From an archaeon (lineage in GTDB: Archaea > Thermoproteota > Nitrososphaeria > Nitrososphaerales > JACAEJ01), in assembly GCA_024256265.1 (NCBI GenBank), contig JACGUK010000024.1, forward strand, positions 1 to 42,326: a DNA stretch of 42,326 bases. The letters run 5' to 3'. Shown one piece after another: positions 41,152 to 42,326 of this stretch; the stretch's first letter is position 1, and every line of letters begins with the position of its first letter. The notes under the pieces were generated by a model. That model had not been told where the DNA came from. It saw only the letters and a program-made list of their open reading frames with translations, and searched no databases. The position numbers and the translations under genes are program-made.

Positions 41152-42326
41152 CCCAGTCTTTGGTCCATTTGATATTCAACCCGAAGAGGAGTCGCTCTTA
41201 AGTGAGCAGCCTGTTAGAAGGTTAAATCATATACGTCAACTTGGCCTAGTATACATCAACTTCCCAGGCGCTACTCACAGTAAATATGCACATACCCTCG
41301 GAGTACTGCGTTTGGCGAAGGAAGCCATTGCGTCGTTAAAGCTCGAGGAGAGTGACGCTAAACTACTCCGTTCTTTTGCGATCTTACACTGCACTGGGCA
41401 TGGGCCTTTTTCTTGGGCATCAGAGAACTACTTTCGCCTCAATGGTGGGCTCAATGTTGGTAAGAGAAACGTGCACATTGTCGATATGGAATCAATGAAA
41501 AGAATTTTAGAGGATTCTTGGCACTTCAATAAAGGAGAGATAGACTTACTTAAAGAATCTGTTTCAAGAGGGGAACAGCTCACAGTTCCACCTGACAAGA
41601 AGTACTTGGAGGAAACGATGTACCTCTTGCTAAGGTTAGAATTCTTGGCACGTGACTCTTATTACACTGGAGTGCAAGCTGGTAGAGTAGACCCGTTCAG
41701 AATTATCTTGTCTGCCAGCGTAGACCCAGCAACTAAACACTTGCTCTTCAGGCTCGGTAGCATGCAGTTTGTCGAGAGCGTCTTCATCTCGTTCTATTTA
41801 ATGTATTTACATGTCTACTCAGGCGGCCCAAGGCCAGTAATTGATGCAATGTTTCGTAAAGCGCTTGAAATAGCAGTTGCAAGGTATAAGTCAGGAAAAA
41901 CAATGAAGTTCGTTGAGGGAATACTATTTGGACTCGGGGAGGACCCAGACCCCACAAAGTTTCTATCGCTTACCGATGATTTCTTACTCTCATCATTGCT
42001 TCAATGTGAAGATCAAGCTGTTTCTGAAATTGTAAAGAGGTTAACCATACCGCTCCCCTATGAGCACATCTGCTCGAAGGAGCTCGACGATAGCCAAAAG
42101 GAGAAATATAAGGTAAGTAAAAACTTAAAACAACTAGAAGACAAACTGGCTGAAAAAGCAGTAGCCAACGGGATGCCTGAGTACAGTGTGCTCGTGGCCG
42201 CCCCTAGATTAGATATATCAAGGTCCATATCAGAATTCGAGACCAAGATAAAGGACATTTTTGTCGAAGATGAGATGGGGGCTGCCGTGAAGGTCTTTTC
42301 TTCCTCTCCACTAATTCCTCCTTTTA
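41135..42326 (+). CDS. SAMHD1-like HD protein with Asp-to-Cys change, partial at window end
   Basis: At least 397 residues, open at the right edge. The start is uncertain (TTG 41135, TTG 41126 or GTG 41123), all overlapping the end of the preceding gene. Family features: LILDPVFGPFDI, RRLNHIRQLGLVYINFPG and ATHSKYAHTLGVLRLA (first His). Where the HD pair is expected it reads ILHCTGHGPFSW: Cys replaces the metal-binding Asp. RDSYYTGVQAGRVDPFRI is the usual downstream block. The canonical family hydrolyses dNTPs; this protein may be inactive or a regulatory partner. It lies next to the deleted paralogue. Confidence 0.8.
   Translation, partial: MRLILDPVFGPFDIQPEEESLLSEQPVRRLNHIRQLGLVYINFPGATHSKYAHTLGVLRLAKEAIASLKLEESDAKLLRSFAILHCTGHGPFSWASENYFRLNGGLNVGKRNVHIVDMESMKRILEDSWHFNKGEIDLLKESVSRGEQLTVPPDKKYLEETMYLLLRLEFLARDSYYTGVQAGRVDPFRIILSASVDPATKHLLFRLGSMQFVESVFISFYLMYLHVYSGGPRPVIDAMFRKALEIAVARYKSGKTMKFVEGILFGLGEDPDPTKFLSLTDDFLLSSLLQCEDQAVSEIVKRLTIPLPYEHICSKELDDSQKEKYKVSKNLKQLEDKLAEKAVANGMPEYSVLVAAPRLDISRSISEFETKIKDIFVEDEMGAAVKVFSSSPLIPPF

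Overview
The window is archaeal. Ribosome-binding sites are GGTG(AT), many small genes look leaderless behind TATA-like boxes, and the gene families (Orc1/Cdc6, HerA-like ATPase, PIN toxin, archaeal-type tyrosine recombinase with a zinc ribbon) fit an archaeon. I cannot place the phylum. No tRNA, rRNA or CRISPR array was found. Almost everything is accessory DNA: a defence island on the left, and an integrated plasmid- or virus-like element on the right.

Left (0.4-11.7 kb). A JAMM/JAB peptidase-like gene, a reverse-strand NUDIX gene and a reverse-strand two-TM protein precede a compact forward operon: HhH-GPD DNA glycosylase (OGG/EndoIII-like) - QueC-like - TGT-like - HD phosphohydrolase - alpha/alpha-toroid protein - very large sacsin-type Hsp90-like ATPase. 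OGG, QueC and TGT are the ancillary trio that defines type IV CBASS (Cap11, Cap9, Cap10). No CD-NTase is visible. Its place beside the trio is taken by an HD protein whose ORF, read from its Shine-Dalgarno site, starts with a glycine-rich tail. I regard this as the most novel system in the window.

Middle (11.8-27.4 kb). More defence-type genes follow: winged-helix + HEPN (Swt1-like), SIR2-TPR, a 2TM helical protein, an HD-Hsp90 fusion, and an Avs-like SIR2-STAND-TPR gene. The HD-Hsp90 gene lies between diverged direct repeats, and the end of the SIR2-STAND gene is overwritten by one repeat copy. A 3'-end relic of a second SIR2-TPR gene also remains. A tyrosine recombinase closes the segment. 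A 19-bp imperfect direct repeat occurs beside it and again just left of SIR2-TPR, so the segment may be or have been an integrated unit.

Right (27.5-39.6 kb). This looks like an integrated element: Schlafen/AlbA_2 protein, relics of a DUF87/TraG-type ATPase and of a duplicated cdc6-origin cassette, DUF5678-like proteins, a PIN (VapC) operon, Orc1/Cdc6 with an inverted-repeat region, and a long run of small zinc-ribbon genes leading to a HerA-like ATPase with a possible nuclease-like C-terminus. A beta-class DNA methyltransferase with an expanded middle region, a DUF2958-like protein and two winged-helix regulators complete it. At 39.9-42.3 kb are two adjacent SAMHD1-like HD genes: one has lost its HD core, the other carries Cys for the metal-binding Asp and runs off the window.

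A cross-cutting signal is that at least five genes have a GGTG-type ribosome-binding site 5-6 nt upstream of ATC or ATA with no canonical start codon there, which suggests AUC/AUA initiation.
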